Shown here piece by piece: positions 36,761-46,617 of a stretch of DNA of 64,000 bases. Under the pieces are notes generated by a model. The model did no database searches. It saw only the letters and a list, made by a program, of their open reading frames with translations, and was not told where the DNA came from. Source of the DNA: Virgisporangium ochraceum (GTDB lineage Bacteria > Actinomycetota > Actinomycetes > Mycobacteriales > Micromonosporaceae); the NCBI RefSeq assembly GCF_016863655.1, contig NZ_BOPH01000017.1, positions 62,001 through 126,000 on the forward strand, written 5' to 3'. The position numbers and the translations under genes are program-made. Numbering within the stretch: position 1 is the stretch's first letter; every line of letters begins with the position of its first letter.

Positions 36761-36792
36761 TCCCGATGGAGGGGCGCGTCCCTCCATCGGGA
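36761..36792. terminator. 13-bp perfect stem-loop
   Basis: TCCCGATGGAGGG and CCCTCCATCGGGA pair around GCGCGT. It sits between two divergent genes (36720 and 36996), so it is more likely a structured leader or an operator than a terminator. The rest, 36793-36995, is unusually AT-rich and probably holds the promoter of the secreted dehydrogenase. Confidence 0.4.
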
Positions 36793-36995
36793 GCCGCGAC
36801 CGCCGACGTAGGTGTGCCGTGGATCCCATTACGGTCACCGTTTAGATGATCTTCGCGTTCTTCGCCCCGAATCAGGGGATTTGTATAGGCAGCTTTAGCA
36901 CTGATTGATGTGGATATCACGATCTGGCGATCGATCGGTTACTCAGCAGATATTCACCTCCAGCTAAGTCGTGCATAAGGTGCCCGGGTTACCTC

Positions 36996-39281
36996 GTGCC
37001 GTCGTTCCTGGGGGATGGCTTGTTCACCCGTGCCCGTCGTCGTTCCATTGCCCGGATCTCCGCCGTGCTCGCCGTTGTGGCCGGAGCCGCCGTCGTCGCG
37101 TTGAACCGGGCGCCCAGCGCGGAAGCGGCCACGCAGCTGCCACCGGGCTTCGCCGAGCAGGTCGTCTGGGGCGATCTGAACATGCCGACGAACATCGAGT
37201 TCGCTCCCGACGGCCGGGTGTTCGTCGCCGAAAAGGGCGGCGTCATCAAGGTCTACGACAACGTCAACGACCCGCGGCCGACCGTGTTCGCCGACCTGTC
37301 GCGCAACGTCCACAACGTGCACGACCGCGGGCTGATCGGCCTCGCGATCCACCCGGAGTTCCCGGTGCAGCCGTACATCTACGTGCTGTACACGTACGAC
37401 GCGCCGCCCGGAGCGGAAGCGCCGTACTGGAACGACGACTGCAACCGGGTCGGCGGGCCGACGATGGGGAAATGCGTCGTCACCGGACGGCTGTCCCGAC
37501 TCCAGGCGGCCGGCAACGTGATGACCGGGTCGGAGCAGGTCCTGATCCACGAGTGGTGCCAGCAGTTCCCGAGCCACTCCGTCGGTGACCTCAAGTTCGG
37601 CGCCGACGGCATGTTGTACGTCAGCTCCGGCGACGGGGCGAGCTACGACTTCGCCGACTCCGGCCAGTGGGACAACCCCTGCGGAGACCCGACCAACGAG
37701 GGCGGCGCCCTGCGCTCGCAGGACCTGCGCACCACCGCCGACCCGACCCAGCTCAACGGCACCATCCTGCGGCTGGACCCGTCGACCGGCGCCGCCGCGG
37801 CCGGCAACCACAACGGCGCCAGCCCGGACGCCAACGCCCGCCGCATCGTGTCGTACGGCCTGCGCAACCCGTTCCGGTTCGCGATGCGTCCGGGTACCAA
37901 CGAGGTCTGGCTCACCGAGGTCGGCTGGAACGGGTACGAGGAGGTCAACCGCGTCCCGACCGACACCATGGGCAACTACGGCTGGCCCTGCTACGAAGGC
38001 AACGGCCGGCAGGACGGCTACGACGCCGCGAACCTGCCGGTCTGCGAAGAGCTCTATGGGACGGACGCGGCCCGCGGCCCGTTCTTCACCTACTCCCACG
38101 ACGACAAGGTGGTGCCGGGGGAGAAGTGCGTCCCCGACAACGGGTCGTCGTCGTCCGGGGTGGCGTTCTACCCGTCCGCCGACGACACCACGTTCCCGGC
38201 CGAGTACCGCGGGGCGATGTTCTTCTCCGACTACAGCCGCGGCTGCATCTGGGTGATGATGCCGACCGGCGCCGACGGTCTGCCCAACGCCGACGACCGG
38301 CGCACGTTCGCCGCGGGCGCCGAGATGCCCGTGGATCTCGCGATCGGACCGGGCAGCGACCTCTACTACGTCGCGGCGACCGGCTCGGTGCGGCGCATCC
38401 GGTACTTCTCCGGCAACCAGCCTCCGGTGGCCGTGATCCAGGCTTCGCCGACGTCGGGCGACTCGCCGCTCGCGGTGCAGTTCGACGGGTCCGGGTCCAC
38501 CGACGCCGACGCCGGCGACCAGGCGACCCTGACGTACGAGTGGGACTTCACCGGCGACGGCACCGTCGACTCGACCGCCGTCGCACCGACGTTCACCTAT
38601 CAGAAGGGCGTGTACACCGCCCGGCTCACTGTCAAGGACATGTTCGGGGTGACCGGGACCGCGACCGTGCTCATCCAGTCCGGCAACGGCGCGCCGACCG
38701 CGTTCATCGACACACCGACCGCCGGAACCACCTGGCGCGTCGGCCAGAAGATCGAGGTGACCGGGCACGCCACCGACCCGCAGCAGGGCACCCTGCCGGC
38801 GGCGGCCCTGGAGTGGCAGGTGAACCTGCACCACTGCGAGACGATGGACGCCTGCCACGTGCACCCACTCAACTCGTTCACCGGCGCGGGAGGCACCGTT
38901 CTCGGTCCCGACCACGAGTACCCGTCATGGGTGGAGCTCGTGCTGACGGTGACAGACGACGAAGGCCTGAGCCACTCGGTGTCGCGACGGCTGGAGCCGC
39001 GCACGGTGAACCTGACGTTCACCAGCAACCCGGCGGGGCTGCGGATCGCGGTCGGCTCGTCGGCGCAGGCGACGCCGTTCACGAAGACGGTGATCGAAGG
39101 ATCGAACAACCAGATCAGCGGCGTGACGCCGCAGTTGTACGCCGGCAACCAGTACGTGTTCGTGAAGTGGAGCGACGGCGGGGCACAGACGAAGATGATC
39201 GTCGCGAACAGTTCGACGGCGTACTCGGCGACGTTCGCGCGTCCGTGCGTCGGGCGTCCGCCGGCACCGTCGCGCTGTTGA
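36996..39281 (+). CDS. Secreted PQQ-dependent sugar dehydrogenase with PKD domain
   Basis: The 761-residue protein has an N-terminal signal peptide (ISAVLAVVAGAAVVALN, cleavage about AEA-AT at residue 45). A six-bladed beta-propeller of the glucose/sorbosone dehydrogenase family follows (residues about 50-475; MPTNIEFAPDGRVFVAEKGG, HDRGLIGLAIHPEF, YGLRNPFRFAM). Then come a PKD-type Ig fold (PPVAVIQASPTSGDSPLAVQ) and a further beta-rich domain to the C-terminus. It likely oxidises an extracellular sugar using PQQ. GTG 36996 is used; a TTG at 37020 has a better-placed GGGGGA and is an alternative. The stop falls in a tandem repeat. Confidence 0.85.
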   Translation: MPSFLGDGLFTRARRRSIARISAVLAVVAGAAVVALNRAPSAEAATQLPPGFAEQVVWGDLNMPTNIEFAPDGRVFVAEKGGVIKVYDNVNDPRPTVFADLSRNVHNVHDRGLIGLAIHPEFPVQPYIYVLYTYDAPPGAEAPYWNDDCNRVGGPTMGKCVVTGRLSRLQAAGNVMTGSEQVLIHEWCQQFPSHSVGDLKFGADGMLYVSSGDGASYDFADSGQWDNPCGDPTNEGGALRSQDLRTTADPTQLNGTILRLDPSTGAAAAGNHNGASPDANARRIVSYGLRNPFRFAMRPGTNEVWLTEVGWNGYEEVNRVPTDTMGNYGWPCYEGNGRQDGYDAANLPVCEELYGTDAARGPFFTYSHDDKVVPGEKCVPDNGSSSSGVAFYPSADDTTFPAEYRGAMFFSDYSRGCIWVMMPTGADGLPNADDRRTFAAGAEMPVDLAIGPGSDLYYVAATGSVRRIRYFSGNQPPVAVIQASPTSGDSPLAVQFDGSGSTDADAGDQATLTYEWDFTGDGTVDSTAVAPTFTYQKGVYTARLTVKDMFGVTGTATVLIQSGNGAPTAFIDTPTAGTTWRVGQKIEVTGHATDPQQGTLPAAALEWQVNLHHCETMDACHVHPLNSFTGAGGTVLGPDHEYPSWVELVLTVTDDEGLSHSVSRRLEPRTVNLTFTSNPAGLRIAVGSSAQATPFTKTVIEGSNNQISGVTPQLYAGNQYVFVKWSDGGAQTKMIVANSSTAYSATFARPCVGRPPAPSRC

Positions 39282-39358
39282 TCCGGACGGCGCGCTGTTG
39301 ATCAGGCGCGCTGTTGATCAGGCGCGCTGTTGATCAGGCGCGCTGTTGATTCAGACGG
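39271..39358. repeat. Five tandem 16- to 20-bp repeats spanning convergent stop codons
   Basis: Units begin CGCGCTGTTGAT at 39271, 39291, 39307, 39323 and 39339; the middle three are identical 16-mers. Each contains TTGATCA, or a variant of it. The first unit holds the TGA of the plus-strand dehydrogenase, and the last holds the TGA (TCA on plus) of the minus-strand hydrolase. Confidence 0.8.
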
Positions 39359-40187
39359 CGTGCGCCCGCAGCCAGTCGAGCGCCGGCGCCGCCGTGGTCA
39401 TCACCGAGATGTGACCCTCGGCCGGACGCAACCACAGTTCAGCCGAGGGGCAGCGGCGCGCGAGCCACTCGCCGTGCGCGCTCGGGATGATGCGGTCCTG
39501 TCCACCGTGGACGATCAGTACCGGCACCCGGACATCGGCCGGGTCGAAGCCCCACGGCGCCATGTAGGCCAGGTCGTCGTCGATGCCCGGGCCGGGACCG
39601 TTGGCGTTGCCCGTCCGCACCACCTCGCCGAACCAGGACCAGTCGCCGTCGAGCGCCGCCCAGTCGGCGGGGGTGAACTCCGGGTCGTACTCGTCGGCGG
39701 TGGCCTCGTACCGCTCCTTGGCCTCGCGTCCGCCGGCCGCGGCGGTCAGGGCGCCGATCCCCGAGGCGTTCATGCCCGCGAAGTAGTCGAAGTCCGCGGG
39801 GTACGGCGCCATCGACGACACGCTCACCACCGCCGTGACCCGCTCCGGGAGCAGCGCGCCACAGGCCAGCGCGTGCGGCCCGCCGCCGGAGTGGCCCATC
39901 GCGGCGAAGCGCTCGATCGCCAGGGCGTCGGCGACCGCACTGGAATAGGTCGCGGCCGAGTGGATGGGACGGTCGGGCGCGGGCGTCGACCCGCCGTACC
40001 CGGGCCGGTCGTACGAGATCCACCGGATGCGGAGCCGATCGGACTCGGCGAACAGCGGCCGCGGCGGCGCACCGGTGTTCGGGGTTCCGTGGTGCCAGAC
40101 CACGACCAGGTCGGCGTTGGCCTGACCGGTGTCGTAGGCGTGGAGCACCGAACCGTCGGGAAGGGTCAGATCGAACTCTGCAACCAC
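39351..40187 (-). CDS. Alpha/beta hydrolase
   Basis: The 278-residue enzyme has the oxyanion segment VVWHHGTPNTG, the nucleophile elbow MGHSGGGPHALAC (Ser), the acid in VLIVHGGQDRIIP (Asp) and the histidine in PAEGHISVM. It is soluble with no signal peptide. The substrate cannot be deduced. GTG 40187 is the only plausible start. Confidence 0.85.
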   Translation of the reverse strand: MVAEFDLTLPDGSVLHAYDTGQANADLVVVWHHGTPNTGAPPRPLFAESDRLRIRWISYDRPGYGGSTPAPDRPIHSAATYSSAVADALAIERFAAMGHSGGGPHALACGALLPERVTAVVSVSSMAPYPADFDYFAGMNASGIGALTAAAGGREAKERYEATADEYDPEFTPADWAALDGDWSWFGEVVRTGNANGPGPGIDDDLAYMAPWGFDPADVRVPVLIVHGGQDRIIPSAHGEWLARRCPSAELWLRPAEGHISVMTTAAPALDWLRAHAV

Positions 40188-40247
40188 GCGGTGACACTAG
40201 CCTCGCGATCTTCCTACCCGCGAGGCTCTTTTGGGTAGTTTGTTCGC

Positions 40248-40709
40248 ATGACAGTGCAAATGACCGAAACGTCGGAGGCCGACGCCGGTCCGCCGGACAC
40301 CGTCCTTGGCCTGCTGGTCGGGTCGATCAACAACCTGACCGAGCCCATCGAGGACGGCTCCCCGATCAACCTGTTCGTGCAGGGAATCCTGTTGAGCGGC
40401 CAGATCATCCCGGACTGGCAGTGGTTCGAGGAGCAGGCGACCCTGAACCCGGGCGCGTCACCGGAGGCGATGATCGCCGAGATCTTGAAAGACAAGCGGG
40501 ACCGCGTGCGCCGCCTCCGCGGCCGCGTCCTCGACGATCTGACGCCGGAGGAGCACGAGGAGGCGTTGGCCCCGCCCGCGTTCATCCACCTGAAGAACTG
40601 CCGGGTCTTCATGCCGCAGCCGGTGCCGTCCAGCGGCGACCTCTACTGGCGGGGGAGGCTGGCGGACATCTCCGGCTGGTCCTACGGGCAGCTCATCCCG
40701 TCGGGCTGA
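40248..40709 (+). CDS. GvpU-like gas-vesicle accessory family protein
   Basis: The 153-residue protein matches GvpU in outline: an N-terminal VLGLLVGSINNLTEPIEDGS, INLFVQGILLSGQIIPDWQW, and the typical C-terminal FIHLKNCRVFMPQPVPSSGD with YWRGRLADISGWSYGQL. No other gas-vesicle genes lie nearby, so the protein may serve another role. It converges on the YbaK gene with a 17-base overlap. Confidence 0.6.
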   Translation: MTVQMTETSEADAGPPDTVLGLLVGSINNLTEPIEDGSPINLFVQGILLSGQIIPDWQWFEEQATLNPGASPEAMIAEILKDKRDRVRRLRGRVLDDLTPEEHEEALAPPAFIHLKNCRVFMPQPVPSSGDLYWRGRLADISGWSYGQLIPSG

Positions 40710-41244
40710 TCCGGGCCAGGTCCTCGATGACCTGGGCGCCGGGCAGGTCGGCGAGAGCGGCGCCCGGAAGCTCGATCTTGCTGCCCCGGATCCCGCTGCC
40801 GATGATGACCCGCGCCGTGGCCGTGACCCGCGAGTCGACCAGCACCGGCCATTCCGGCGGCAGGCCGATCGGCGTGATGCCGCCGTACTCCATGCCGGTC
40901 AGCTCCACGGCCTCGGCCATCGGCGCGAAGCTGGCCTTGCGCACGTCGAGCAGCTTGCGGACCACTCCGTTCACGTCGGCGCGCGTCGTGGCGAGGATGA
41001 CGCACGCGGCGTACCGGGTGACGCCCTCGCGCTTGCCGGCGACGACGACGCAGTTGGCCGACTCCTCCAGCCCCACGTCGTAGGCGGCGCAGAACGCCGC
41101 GGTGTCGGCGAGGTCCGGGTCGATCGGCGCGACGAGCACGTCGTCGACGGGCCAGGTGGTCAGGGCGTCGACGACCGGCGGGGCCAGCAGGTCGGCGCGG
41201 TCGCGGGCCGGTTCGGTGGCGAGCTTTCCAAGCACGGCGTCCAT
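40693..41244 (-). CDS. YbaK/EbsC-type aminoacyl-tRNA deacylase
   Basis: The 183-residue protein has the YbaK pattern: ANCVVVAGKREGVTRYAACV (with the conserved Lys), DVRKASFAPMAEAVELTGME, YGGITPIGLP and GSGIRGSKIELPGAAL. Such proteins clear mischarged tRNA, for example Cys-tRNA(Pro). ProRS lies close by (41911). ATG 41244 is preferred, with GCGGGGTG upstream; the frame stays open further upstream. Confidence 0.8.
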   Translation of the reverse strand: MDAVLGKLATEPARDRADLLAPPVVDALTTWPVDDVLVAPIDPDLADTAAFCAAYDVGLEESANCVVVAGKREGVTRYAACVILATTRADVNGVVRKLLDVRKASFAPMAEAVELTGMEYGGITPIGLPPEWPVLVDSRVTATARVIIGSGIRGSKIELPGAALADLPGAQVIEDLARISPTG

Positions 41245-41296
41245 CTTGGCACCCCGCGAGGCGTCCCAATGAAGGGCATTGACCAGCACAGATGTG

Positions 41297-41310
41297 GTTG
41301 CACGTGAAAC
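41297..41310 (+). promoter_or_regulatory. parS-like site (GTTGCACGTGAAAC)
   Basis: Differs by one base from the actinobacterial ParB-binding consensus GTTTCACGTGAAAC and lies in a non-coding stretch. parS sites cluster near oriC, fitting the inferred location. Confidence 0.5.
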
Positions 41311-41418
41311 ATCGGATTCACCCGTCCGGTGACAACCCGGACGGCCACACGTGACGTCTACTAGGGCAGTGGCCCCGTCGTGCGCGGGGCCACGCCAGAC
41401 CACCTTCCAGTCAGGTAA

Positions 41419-41463
41419 ACGAAACGGGCCTCGCCTCCAGTGAAGGCGGGGCCCGTTTCGTTA
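41419..41463. terminator. Strong bidirectional intrinsic terminator
   Basis: A 19-bp stem (one G-U) with arms beginning AACGAAACGGGCC and ending GGCCCGTTTCGTT, loop CCAGTGA, with A/T-rich base pairs at the foot. It follows the CBS gene on the minus strand. Confidence 0.8.
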
Positions 41464-41480
41464 CCGGGGGGAGGAGAACG

Positions 41481-41900
41481 TCAGTTGTTCGGCTCGGCCG
41501 AACTGATGCCGCCCAGCACCGACTCCGGGTCGATCCGTTCGGCGAGGTCGCCGATCGACACGACCCCCACCAGGCCCTGGTCGTCGTCGCAGACGAGGAG
41601 ACGCCGGACCGCGCGGTCGCGCATGAGCAGCGCCGCCTGCTGGATGGTGTCCTCGGGACGAACGGTGACCAGCTCCCGGGTCATGACCTCACCGACGGTG
41701 GTGGCCTCGGGGTCGCGGCCCTCGGCCACGGCCCGCACCACGAGGTCGCGGTCGGTCACCATCCCCGCGAGGCTGGGACCGTCGGCTACGACGACGTCAC
41801 CGATGTCCTGCTCACGCATGGTGCGGGCAACCTCGGCGATCGGGGTCTCGCTCGGCAGGTAGACGACGCTCGTCGTCATCACATCTTTGACCGTCTGCAT
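41481..41900 (-). CDS. CBS-pair domain protein
   Basis: The 139-residue protein consists of two CBS motifs: VKDVMTTSVVYLPSETPIAE with DIGDVVVADGPSLAGMVTDR, and VGEVMTRELVTVRPEDTIQQ with AVRRLLVCDDDQGLVGVVSI. CBS pairs bind adenosyl ligands such as AMP or ATP. It stands alone, so it is a regulatory or sensing module of unknown target. It lies 10 bases after ProRS and may be co-transcribed with it. Confidence 0.9.
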   Translation of the reverse strand: MQTVKDVMTTSVVYLPSETPIAEVARTMREQDIGDVVVADGPSLAGMVTDRDLVVRAVAEGRDPEATTVGEVMTRELVTVRPEDTIQQAALLMRDRAVRRLLVCDDDQGLVGVVSIGDLAERIDPESVLGGISSAEPNN

Positions 41901-41910
41901 GCGCCATCGG

Positions 41911-43596
41911 TTACCCAGTGAGGTCGGCCACTAATCGACCGACGGGCACCTCCGCGTGCTCTCCCGTGGCCCTCTGGCGGAGCTCCACCGCACCCTGGTC
42001 GAACGCCCGCCCGACCACCACCGTGGCCGGTGCCCCGATCAGCTCGGCGTCGGCGAACCGCACCCCCGCCGACAGGCCCGGCCGGTCGTCGAGGAGCACC
42101 CGCAGGCCGGCCCGCTCCAGGTCCGCGGCCAGCGCGGCCGCCGCGTCCAGCTTGTCTTTGCCCAGAGCGAGCAGGTGGACGTCGACCGGCGCGATCAGGC
42201 GCGGCCATGCCAACCCGCGGTCGTCGGAGCACGTCTCGGCGATCACGCCGACGAGACGCGAGATGCCGATGCCGTACGAGCCCATCGTGATGCGGACCGG
42301 CTTGCCGTCGGGACCCGATGCGTCGAGCCCGAACGCGTCGGCGTAGCGGCGGCCGAGCTGGAAGATGTGCCCGACCTCGACACCGCGCCGGAGCGAGAGC
42401 GGCCCACCGCACGTGGGGCAGGGGTCGCCGGAGCGGACATCGGCGGCGTCGATGGTGCCGTCGGGGGTGAAGTCGCGGCCGCAGACCACGTCGACCGCGT
42501 GCTTCCCGGGCTCGTTGGCACCGGTGACCCACGCCGTACCGGGCGCGACCCGCGGGTCGACGAGGTAGCGCAGCTTGATGTTCTGCGGTCCGATATAGCC
42601 CTTGACCAGATCGGGCCTGCCGGCGAAGTCGTCGAACATGCTGACCTTGGCCGGGTGCAGGGCGGCTTCGACGCGCTTGAGGTCGACCTCGCGATCGCCG
42701 GGCACTCCGATGGCGACGAGTTCCTCGCCCACCCGGACGACCACGTTCTTGAGCGTCTGCGCGGCGGTCCAGTCGGTGCGGCCCTGCAGTGCGAGGTGGT
42801 TCAACCGGGCGACGAGCGTGTCGATGGTCGGGGTGTCCGGTGTGTCGAGAACCGTGAGCGGACCGTGCTCCGCCTCGTCGGCCGCGGCTGGCCGCACCGC
42901 GATCGCCTCGACGTTCGCGGCGTAACCGCACGACGCGCACTGGGCGAACGTGTCCTCGCCGGCGTCGAGCGGCAGCAGGAACTCCTCGGACCGCGAGCCG
43001 CCCATGGCGCCGGCCATCGCGCTGACCGGAACGGCGGGCAGGCCCAACCGCGCGAAGATCCGCTGGTACGCCTCGCGGTGCAGCTGATACGACCGGTCGA
43101 GGCCGGCGTCGTCGAGGTCGAAGGAGTACGAGTCCTTCATCAGGAACTCGCGGGCGCGCAGCAGTCCGGCGCGGGGGCGCGGCTCGTCACGGAACTTCCA
43201 CTGCGTCTGGAACAGGACGACCGGGTAGTCCCGGTAGCTCGCCAGCACGTCGCGGACCAGGAGCGTGAAGAACTCCTCGTGGGTCGGCGCGAGCACCGAG
43301 TCCCTGTCCTTGACCTGGAAGAGGTCGAACTCGCCGGTGCGGCCCGTCCGGTCGTAGACGTCCCGCGGCACGAGCGCGGGAAACAGCACCTCCTGGGCGC
43401 CGATCGCGGCCATCTCGTCCTTGACGACGCCGGTGATCCGGTCGAGCACCAGTTTGCCGAGCGGTAGCCACGTGTAGCCGCCCGGGGCGGTGCGACGGAT
43501 GTACCCCGCGCGCACCAGCAGCCGGTGACCACGGACCTCGGCGTCGGCCGGATCCTCGCGAAGGGTACGCACGAACAGGGAGGACATGCGCAACAT
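41911..43596 (-). CDS. proS: Proline--tRNA ligase
   Basis: A 561-residue class II synthetase with motif 1 region [20 protein letters not shown], motif 2 [20 protein letters not shown], an internal editing (INS) domain (about 220-380), and motif 3 [20 protein letters not shown], followed by the anticodon-binding domain. Length and INS domain identify the bacterial-type ProRS. It charges tRNA-Pro in the cytoplasm. ATG 43596 is the first of two near ATGs (MLRM). Confidence 0.95.
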   Translation of the reverse strand: MLRMSSLFVRTLREDPADAEVRGHRLLVRAGYIRRTAPGGYTWLPLGKLVLDRITGVVKDEMAAIGAQEVLFPALVPRDVYDRTGRTGEFDLFQVKDRDSVLAPTHEEFFTLLVRDVLASYRDYPVVLFQTQWKFRDEPRPRAGLLRAREFLMKDSYSFDLDDAGLDRSYQLHREAYQRIFARLGLPAVPVSAMAGAMGGSRSEEFLLPLDAGEDTFAQCASCGYAANVEAIAVRPAAADEAEHGPLTVLDTPDTPTIDTLVARLNHLALQGRTDWTAAQTLKNVVVRVGEELVAIGVPGDREVDLKRVEAALHPAKVSMFDDFAGRPDLVKGYIGPQNIKLRYLVDPRVAPGTAWVTGANEPGKHAVDVVCGRDFTPDGTIDAADVRSGDPCPTCGGPLSLRRGVEVGHIFQLGRRYADAFGLDASGPDGKPVRITMGSYGIGISRLVGVIAETCSDDRGLAWPRLIAPVDVHLLALGKDKLDAAAALAADLERAGLRVLLDDRPGLSAGVRFADAELIGAPATVVVGRAFDQGAVELRQRATGEHAEVPVGRLVADLTG

Positions 43597-43646
43597 GCGT
43601 CCGACCCTACTTTGTTCAACAACCGGTTTACGGGCTGCTGCAGGCG

Positions 43647-46490
43647 TTACGGGGTGCGTAGCTCCACGCTGCTGAAGCCCACCCGGCCGGCGCCGAGATC
43701 ACGGGGGACGGCGATGCCGAGCGCCATCCGTCCGCCGGGGAACCGGCCGTCGTCGTGCCGACCGACGAACCCGTCGTGCAGGTACAGCGAGATGTCGCCG
43801 CCCCGCACGACCAGGCCGACCACCGTCCGGATGCCGGTGCCCAGCTCCGGGACCGGGAACCGCGCGAACTCCGCGATGTCGCCGGCAGCGTGGTGGTGAC
43901 CGAGCACCAGCTCGGTGCGGCAGACCTCGAGCACGTAGCTGGAGTCCTTGCCGGCTTCGTGCAGGCCGCGCCGGAACCAGATGCCGGCGCAGGCCTGCCC
44001 GTCGAGCAGGTACACGTCGAGCCGCAGGGCGAAGTCGGTGAGCTCGTCGCGCTGGCCGGGGCAGCGGAAGATGCCGCCCTTGCGCATGTCGACCTCGAGC
44101 CGCCCGTTGCGGAAGCCGCATTCGACCTTCTCGGCGACGTCGGCGGTGGCCGACCAGCCCCGCTGGGTGCCGAGTGAGTCGGCGTACCGCACGGCCCACG
44201 TCGGGAACGGGGGACCGGCGGAGGGCCGGGCCGCGTTCCGGTCGCGCCCGGTCGGCACGGTGACGATGAGCGTCACGGCCGCGGCGGCAAGCAGAAACAC
44301 GACCGCGAGCAGGGCGACGGCAGCCCGTGCCCGCCGCGGCTGCGGCGCCCGGGTAGGCGCGACGTCGTCCGGATGCGCCCGTCGCGGAGGAGCCGGCGGC
44401 CCGGGCGGAAAGGCCCGGTCGTCTCCGACAGCCGGTCGCTGCGCTGGTGGTGGTTGCGCTGGCGGTGGTTGCGCTGGTGGTGGTTGCGCTGGTGGTGGTT
44501 GCGCTGGTGGTGATTGCGCTGGCGGTGGTTGCGACTCCAGTGGCCGGGTCTGAACCGGCGGCGCTTGCTCCACGGGCGCGAGGATGTCCGGTGGACCGGC
44601 CGGCTGTACCGGGACCCGCAGCATCCTGGTCATCGGTACGGGTTCGGCCGGTGGCGCCGGCCGCGGTGGGGCGGACCAGTCGGGCGAGACCTCCTCGGTG
44701 ACCGCGTCCTCATCGTCGACGACCGGTGGGGTGACGGCGGGGCGTCCGGTCAGCGGGGTCAGGTCGGGCCAGCCGTCGGCGCCGAGCGCGGAGGCGTTTC
44801 CGGCGTGGTGTCCCGGGTTGCGCTGCAGCTGGCGGGCCGGGCCGGCGTTGCGGGGGGTTCCGTGCGAGGCGGGAAGCAGGCGAGCGGTGTCGGCCGTCGA
44901 CTCGACGCCGGCGGCCAGGGGGTGGACGGCGATCGCCGGTGGGAGCGGGGGCCAGAGCAGGCCGGTGCCGGTGGACGGGTCACCGGCGCGGGCGCCCGGT
45001 ATGGCGCCGGGACGCAGGGCGCTGGCCGGCAACGTCGCCACGGTCGGCGATGTCGCCACGGCCGAAGCGGCAGAGGAGCCGGCGGCGGGGGCGGCGGAAG
45101 CAATGGCCGCGCCGGAAGGGGCGGCGGAAGAAACGGCCGCACCATCGAGGGCGGCCACGGGGGCGCTGGCAGGGGCGCCGGCAGGAACGGATGCAGGGGC
45201 GCCGGCCGGGATGGCGGAGGAGGTAGCGGCAGGAGCGGCGGGGGTGGGTACGGCGGGTGCGGTGCCGCCGGGCATGGCGGGGAGCACGCTGCGTCCCAGC
45301 GGTGCGGCCGGTAGCGCACCCGGTCCGACGTCGGCCGTGAACGGCTCGGTGCTCAACCCGGCCGCCACCGGTAGCACCGTGCTCAACGCCACCGGGTCGC
45401 GGTCGTCGTCCGGGGACCGGGTAGCCGCCGGCGGGACGCCCGGTGCGAAGACGCAGCCCTCGGCCACCACGGTCTCCGGCTGCTCGGTGACTGTCGGCGG
45501 TACGCCGAACGCCCGGTGCAGCGCCGTCGCCACCAGGGGGATGCGGCTCGAACCGCCGACCAGGAGCACCTGCGCGGGGGTCACCTCGCAGTAGCGGGAC
45601 AGGCCCTGTGCGGTGCGCACGGTCCGGTCGATCAGGGGTTGGGTGATCTGTTCGAACTCGGCCAGGGTCAGCGGGACCTCCTGGTCCAGCAGCGGCGGCC
45701 GCATCACCACGGCCGAGGTGCGCGACAGCATCTCCTTCGCCACCCGGGCCTCGGCCCACAGGTCCTGGCGCAGCCGGCGGTCCTCCGGCGACCTCGGCCG
45801 CGACAGGCGGTCCCAGGCCTCGTCGGTGTACTGGTCGCGCAGCCAGGTGACCACGGCGCCGTCGACGTCGAGGCCGCCGACGTCGTCGAGGCCGTCGCTG
45901 CCCAGGACCTCGAACGAGGTGCCCGCGCGCAGCACGGTGACGTCGAAGGTGCCGGCACCCAGGTCGTAGACCAGCATCGCCGCACCGGACGGGACGCTGC
46001 CCCGCAGCACCGAGGTGAAGTACATCGCCGCCGCCACCGGTTCCGGGACGAACACCGGCGTGGGCAGGCCGACCGCGGCGGCCGCGTCGGTGAGGGTCAG
46101 GCGGCGGACCGGGCCCCAGCCGGCCGGGTGCGACAGCACCAGCGTGCCGGGGCGGTGGCCAGCGACCCGGGTCGCCTCGTCGGCGACGCGGCCCAGGACC
46201 GCGCCGATGAGGTCGGGAACCGCGCACTCGAGGCCGCTGAGCAGCACCGTCCCCTCGTCGATGTGCCGCTTCGGGTTCGGCTCGAGCCCGGCGGGGCGGT
46301 GGCGTCCGTGGTGCAGCGCGTCGCGGCCGACGAACAGCACCCGGTCGGGGGCCGCGAAGACCGCCGACGGCAGCACCGGCGTGCCGTCGAAGAGGAGTGG
46401 CGTGACGCGGCCGTCGGGACGGCGCAGCATCGCGACCGTGTTCGACGTGCCGAAGTCGACACCGAGGACAAAACCGTCACCCCCCGTCAT
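43647..46490 (-). CDS. Membrane-anchored Hsp70-family protein with extracellular domain
   Basis: A 947-residue fusion. Residues 5-370 are an Hsp70/actin-type ATPase ([51 protein letters not shown]). No Hsp70 peptide-binding domain follows; there is a long Ala/Pro-rich region (about 390-710) that includes a PPPAQ repeat encoded by 15-bp tandem units. Next is one membrane helix ([20 protein letters not shown], about 722-742) and an outside jellyroll-like domain (about 755-947). Similar Hsp70 fusions occur in actinobacteria. The ATPase would be cytoplasmic and the tail extracytoplasmic, suggesting signalling. Start is ATG 46490. Confidence 0.8.
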   Translation of the reverse strand: MTGGDGFVLGVDFGTSNTVAMLRRPDGRVTPLLFDGTPVLPSAVFAAPDRVLFVGRDALHHGRHRPAGLEPNPKRHIDEGTVLLSGLECAVPDLIGAVLGRVADEATRVAGHRPGTLVLSHPAGWGPVRRLTLTDAAAAVGLPTPVFVPEPVAAAMYFTSVLRGSVPSGAAMLVYDLGAGTFDVTVLRAGTSFEVLGSDGLDDVGGLDVDGAVVTWLRDQYTDEAWDRLSRPRSPEDRRLRQDLWAEARVAKEMLSRTSAVVMRPPLLDQEVPLTLAEFEQITQPLIDRTVRTAQGLSRYCEVTPAQVLLVGGSSRIPLVATALHRAFGVPPTVTEQPETVVAEGCVFAPGVPPAATRSPDDDRDPVALSTVLPVAAGLSTEPFTADVGPGALPAAPLGRSVLPAMPGGTAPAVPTPAAPAATSSAIPAGAPASVPAGAPASAPVAALDGAAVSSAAPSGAAIASAAPAAGSSAASAVATSPTVATLPASALRPGAIPGARAGDPSTGTGLLWPPLPPAIAVHPLAAGVESTADTARLLPASHGTPRNAGPARQLQRNPGHHAGNASALGADGWPDLTPLTGRPAVTPPVVDDEDAVTEEVSPDWSAPPRPAPPAEPVPMTRMLRVPVQPAGPPDILAPVEQAPPVQTRPLESQPPPAQSPPAQPPPAQPPPAQPPPAQPPPAQRPAVGDDRAFPPGPPAPPRRAHPDDVAPTRAPQPRRARAAVALLAVVFLLAAAAVTLIVTVPTGRDRNAARPSAGPPFPTWAVRYADSLGTQRGWSATADVAEKVECGFRNGRLEVDMRKGGIFRCPGQRDELTDFALRLDVYLLDGQACAGIWFRRGLHEAGKDSSYVLEVCRTELVLGHHHAAGDIAEFARFPVPELGTGIRTVVGLVVRGGDISLYLHDGFVGRHDDGRFPGGRMALGIAVPRDLGAGRVGFSSVELRTP
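44441..44530 (-). repeat. Six 15-bp tandem repeats encoding PPPAQ
   Basis: Units of GCGCTGGTGGTGGTT (plus strand) with few substitutions, at 44441, 44456, 44471, 44486, 44501 and 44516. They encode the pentapeptide repeat in the Hsp70-fusion linker, so unit number can change without breaking the frame. Confidence 0.85.
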
Positions 46491-46617
46491 GTCCCGCACT
46501 CTACGGACGCGGGGTCCGTCGTCACAGAGCGTGTACCTCTTGAGGGGTAGGTGGGGTAACGCAGCCCACACCCGAAACCCGGTGCCGGTCTGTACCAGCG
46601 GCTGTCAGGATGAACGG

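Noticed and set aside
39271..39358. CRISPR array
   Set aside because: Units are contiguous 16-mers without spacers and no cas genes are present.
40248..40709. Evidence of a gas-vesicle cluster
   Set aside because: Only the GvpU-like gene is present; no GvpA, GvpF, GvpN or related genes lie in the window.
44441..44530. CRISPR or regulatory repeat
   Set aside because: In-frame 15-bp coding repeats giving PPPAQ in a proline-rich linker.
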